A stretch of 8,580 nucleotides of DNA from Chitinophagaceae bacterium (GTDB lineage: Bacteria; Bacteroidota; Bacteroidia; Chitinophagales; Chitinophagaceae). Positions 6,235-8,580 of this stretch are shown here, one piece after another (positions within the stretch are counted from its first letter, which is position 1; each line of letters begins with the position of its first letter). The notes beneath the pieces are model-generated. The model had not been told where the DNA came from. It saw nothing but the letters and a program-made list of their open reading frames with translations, and searched no databases. The stretch lies in NCBI GenBank assembly GCA_016741945.1, contig JACVCQ010000073.1, positions 1 through 8,580 of the forward strand, read 5' to 3'. Position numbers and translations under genes: made by a program.

Positions 6235-6702
6235 TTAAGCAATCATTTGTTTGATGATATTTTGTTGATGGGAAACAGTGGGGAAACTAAAGTCCATTTT
6301 TTTATACTTCAATTTCAATTCGTTCAATATTTCAAAACTAATAGGCTGGCGAATTAAATCAAGTACAGTAGGAAATCGATTCAGTTTTATAACATCATCA
6401 GGATCAATTGAAGAAGAAAGAATTACAAAACGTACAGACGGAAATATATAAGCATATTTTTCGGAAAAGACTTCCAGAAATTCCCATCCATCCATAACAG
6501 GCATGTGAAGGTCCAGAAATACCAATTCCGGCACCTCTGAAGACGTTCTACTGTTCAGCAATAACTGGTCGAATACTTGTAACGCTTTTAAACCATTGCC
6601 GGCAGTAATAACATCTGCGGCAAAAGTTGTTTTAATGATCATTTTACTGGATACAAACAAAGAAATTTCGTCATCATTCACAACCATTACTTTCCTGAAC
6701 AT
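6235..6702 (-). CDS. Single-domain response regulator (CheY-like receiver)
   Basis: This is a 155-residue receiver domain with no output domain. It has the acidic pair Asp10-Asp11 after strand 1 (VMVVNDDE), the phosphoacceptor Asp64 in VFLDLHMPVMDGWEFL (61-76), and Ser96/Ser97 at the switch position (VILSSS). The segment LIRQPISFEIL (116-126) aligns with the conserved Lys-Pro after strand 5, but here the lysine is replaced by Gln119. About 25 residues beyond the domain form a polar tail. A cognate histidine kinase would phosphorylate Asp64, but none is encoded nearby, so the pathway is unknown. The start is ATG at 6702; Met6 (6687) would cut into strand 1. The gene ends against the shared terminator with the convergent outer-membrane gene. 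No strong promoter was found in the roughly 280 bp upstream. Confidence 0.88.
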   Translation of the reverse strand: MFRKVMVVNDDEISLFVSSKMIIKTTFAADVITAGNGLKALQVFDQLLLNSRTSSEVPELVFLDLHMPVMDGWEFLEVFSEKYAYIFPSVRFVILSSSIDPDDVIKLNRFPTVLDLIRQPISFEILNELKLKYKKMDFSFPTVSHQQNIIKQMIA

Positions 6703-6982
6703 GCACTTTGTTTTTAGGTTATCGAATCCCTTTCTGCTGCTGTTAACAGTGAATTTTATAAGGGGTGGATATTGGATTTCAAGCCCTTGAATACATACAT
6801 TTACTTACGAGAAATGTGTGTAATCAGTTTAACAAAGTAAGTTTCATTATATGCCCTGTACAATAACGTTTCCTTTCAAAAAACAGTAGGTGATCGGATA
6901 CATTTGGTAGTAATTATACTACATAAAACAAGGCTTGCTGGCTAATCGCTTATGGTTGTTGACCCATAGTTAATGGTAAAGA
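6703..6982. other. Non-coding upstream region of the response regulator gene
   Basis: No gene is recognised here. On the minus strand a TTG, then 20 nt, then TTACTTTG (6840-6833) is one mismatch from the TAnnTTTG promoter pattern and would give a leader of about 125 nt. A perfect inverted repeat, GTAGTA-ATTA-TACTAC, lies at 6907-6922, upstream of that site. TATGG and CCATA form a smaller inverted repeat near 6950-6970. Confidence 0.3.
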
Positions 6983-7016
6983 AAGAGGCTGTATCAAATG
7001 TCTGATACAGCCTCTT
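6983..7016 (-). terminator. Rho-independent terminator of the M28 peptidase gene
   Basis: A perfect 14-bp stem (6983-6996 with 7003-7016) has a 6-nt loop. On the minus strand it is followed by TTCTTT. It begins 21 bp after the final TAA of the M28 frame (7038-7040). The plus side has only a weak T tract (TGTCTT), so the minus direction is preferred. Confidence 0.85.
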
Positions 7017-7037
7017 GTCTTAGCTGATAAAATAAGA

Positions 7038-8580
7038 TTAGTTCAATCCACCTTTACGGGTAGCTTTTGTTGGCGTTGGCCACTGACCCGGTTGACCTGT
7101 TCTAGGATTAATGGGTAAGACAATTTTTTCGCGTGATGTTTTGGAATTGTCTTCACTGGCCATATAAGCTAAAATTGCAGTAAGAATGGCATTGTTTCTA
7201 ACATCATCAAATACAATTTTATCGTAGGTATCTCGATTCGTATGCCAAGTATAATTACCATAAGACCAGCTAAGAGAGCTCAAAGAAAAAGCGGGTGCAC
7301 CAGCCGCAAGAAAAGAAGCATAGTCTGAACCACCACCACCCGGAGAACCAGGAAAGTTGGTAGTAATGTGTTGACGTATATCAGTGGGTACGCGTGTAAG
7401 CCAGCGGCTAATATATTCTTAAGAATGCAGAAACCCTTGACCAGAAATATTGGTTACACGTCCGGTACCATTATCCTGATTGAATAATGCTTGCATATTT
7501 TGTACAATCTCAGGATGATCTTCTACAAATGCGCGTGAGCCATTCAATCCTTGTTCTTCACTTCCCCAATGTCCAACCAAAATCGTTCTTTTCGGATTAG
7601 GTAATATCTTTTTGAGGATACGCATGGCTTCCATCATTGTAAGTGTTCCGGTACCATTATCGGTTGCACCGGTAGCACCATCCCAGGAATCAAAGTGTGC
7701 AGATAAGATCACATACTCATCGGGTTTTTCTGATCCTTTGATTTCTGCAATCGTATTGAAAGTAGGTTGAACACCTGTTTCCTTTGAATCTGCACGAACA
7801 CTAATCTGTGGTTTACCACCTGATGCTGTTAAACGAAATAACAAACTATAATCTTCTAGAGAAAGATCAATGGTGGGTGTTTTTTTGGTATTCGCACTAA
7901 ATATTTTATTGACACCAAATCCTTGTGACCAGTTAGATTGGATTATTCCCAGAGCACCTGCTTCTTCTAATGCAACCGCTAGGGTTCTAGCATTATAACC
8001 AGATTTGGTGATTCTTCTCTGCCATGCCTGTGTTAATTCTGCACGATTTTTTTTCATTTTTTCAATAGATTCTTTTGTACCAAACTCATCCCAGTTATAA
8101 TCTGGTCTACCGGTAGGTTGTGCCATAGAAAGCAATACAAATTTTCCTTTGACATTCGGTAACCATTGTTGAAAAGCCATAGAATCAGCTACATCTGCAA
8201 GAACGATGGTTTCTCCGATAATGGTTTTACCACCAGTACTAGGACTCCAAGCCAACTGCATACCTTCTAATGATTTAACCCAAGGTGAGATCATATCCAC
8301 ATGAGTAATTCCACGATCCCATCCACGCCATTCACCCCATTTTTCATTGCGGGCAGCAATTCCCCAAGCTGTGTATTTCGCAACAGCCCAATCATTGGCC
8401 TGCTTCATTTTTGGGCTACCCACCAATCTTGGGCCGATGCCATCCATTAATTCATGTGCCAGTTTTTCTAACTGGGAATTTTCTGTTGCCTCTTTTACAA
8501 TAGCATCTACAACAGGATCTTTAATAGATTGTGCAGGCCCGGATCCTGGACGCTGAGCAATGGTAAAGCTGGTTGTACAA
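7038..8580 (-). pseudogene. M28 metallopeptidase (carboxypeptidase Q-like), split by an in-frame TAA; 5' end outside window
   Basis: This frame encodes a secreted zinc peptidase of family M28 with a PA-type insert, resembling carboxypeptidase Q. The right edge shows the end of a probable signal peptide (SFTIAQ), so only a few codons are missing. LMDGIGPRLVGSP opens the mature domain. Predicted di-zinc ligands and catalytic residues are His in SAHFDSW (7695-7697), Asp in GATDNGTG (7659-7661), the Glu pair in SEEQG (7554-7559), Asp in NQDNGTG (7473-7475), and the last His in YTWHTNRDTYD (7242-7244). A single TAA at 7419-7421 interrupts the frame before that last His. The frame then continues 126 codons in the same phase to the normal TAA at 7038-7040. 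The truncated product would lack the fifth ligand and is probably inactive. A sequencing error is the main alternative; the window alone cannot decide. Confidence 0.85.
7415..7426. repeat. Perfect 12-bp palindrome containing the internal stop
   Basis: ATTCTTAAGAAT is a perfect palindrome centred between 7420 and 7421, and the in-frame TAA of the M28 gene lies at its centre. If the original codon was TAT (Tyr), one T to A change completed the palindrome. Confidence 0.6.

Noticed and set aside
6710..6730. TATCGAATCCC resembling a tRNA T-arm
   Set aside because: No GTTCRANNC loop with matching stem and no acceptor or anticodon arms are found around it.
6596..6790. Plus-strand ORF of 64 codons overlapping the response regulator start
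   Set aside because: It is antisense to the receiver domain start and then runs into the upstream spacer, and its product is not protein-family-like.
7419..7421. Programmed frameshift or reassigned stop in the M28 gene
   Set aside because: Both halves are in the same phase, so no shift is needed. TAA ends several other genes here, so a different code is not supported. It is TAA, not TGA, so selenocysteine is not a candidate.

Overview
The window looks like a chromosomal segment of a member of the Bacteroidota, most likely a Chitinophagaceae-type bacterium. This is an inference from several signs: an E1 alpha/beta fusion dehydrogenase, a DUF1573 periplasmic protein, a DUF5723-type outer-membrane protein, AT-rich spacers, promoter boxes of the Bacteroidota form TAnnTTTG, and gene starts without a clear Shine-Dalgarno. 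I see no insertion sequence, phage gene, CRISPR array, tRNA or rRNA.

Left part (1-2997). A long minus-strand gene, open at the left edge, encodes a thiamine-diphosphate 2-oxoacid dehydrogenase E1 with alpha and beta halves fused. It is divergent from a small exported DUF1573 protein (2525-2911), with about 210 bp of shared upstream DNA between them. DUF1573 ends in a strong hairpin terminator, and the promoter of the next gene is packed directly against it.

Middle (2997-6234). A complete class I/II PLP-dependent aminotransferase (2997-4196) ends in a second strong terminator. About 560 bp of AT-rich DNA follows. It holds palindromes, a promoter-like box, an isolated terminator hairpin with no convincing gene in front (a candidate small RNA of about 100 nt), and a doubtful small minus-strand ORF. 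Then comes a DUF5723-like outer-membrane protein (4753-6144). It converges on a single-domain response regulator (6235-6702, minus), and a long hairpin in the 90-bp gap probably terminates both.

Right part (6703-8580). About 280 bp without a recognisable gene leads to a terminator for a minus-strand M28 metallopeptidase (carboxypeptidase Q-like). This gene runs off the right edge and is split by one in-frame TAA stop, 59 codons before its last predicted zinc ligand, with the frame otherwise intact on both sides.

The genes do not form one pathway. They look like separate monocistronic housekeeping and envelope units, most with their own terminator. The points most worth a second look are the nonsense codon in the M28 gene, the two leaderless-type starts (TAnnTTTG, 4 nt, ATG), and the orphan promoter-terminator unit near 4374-4485. 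I found no clear undescribed multi-gene system.
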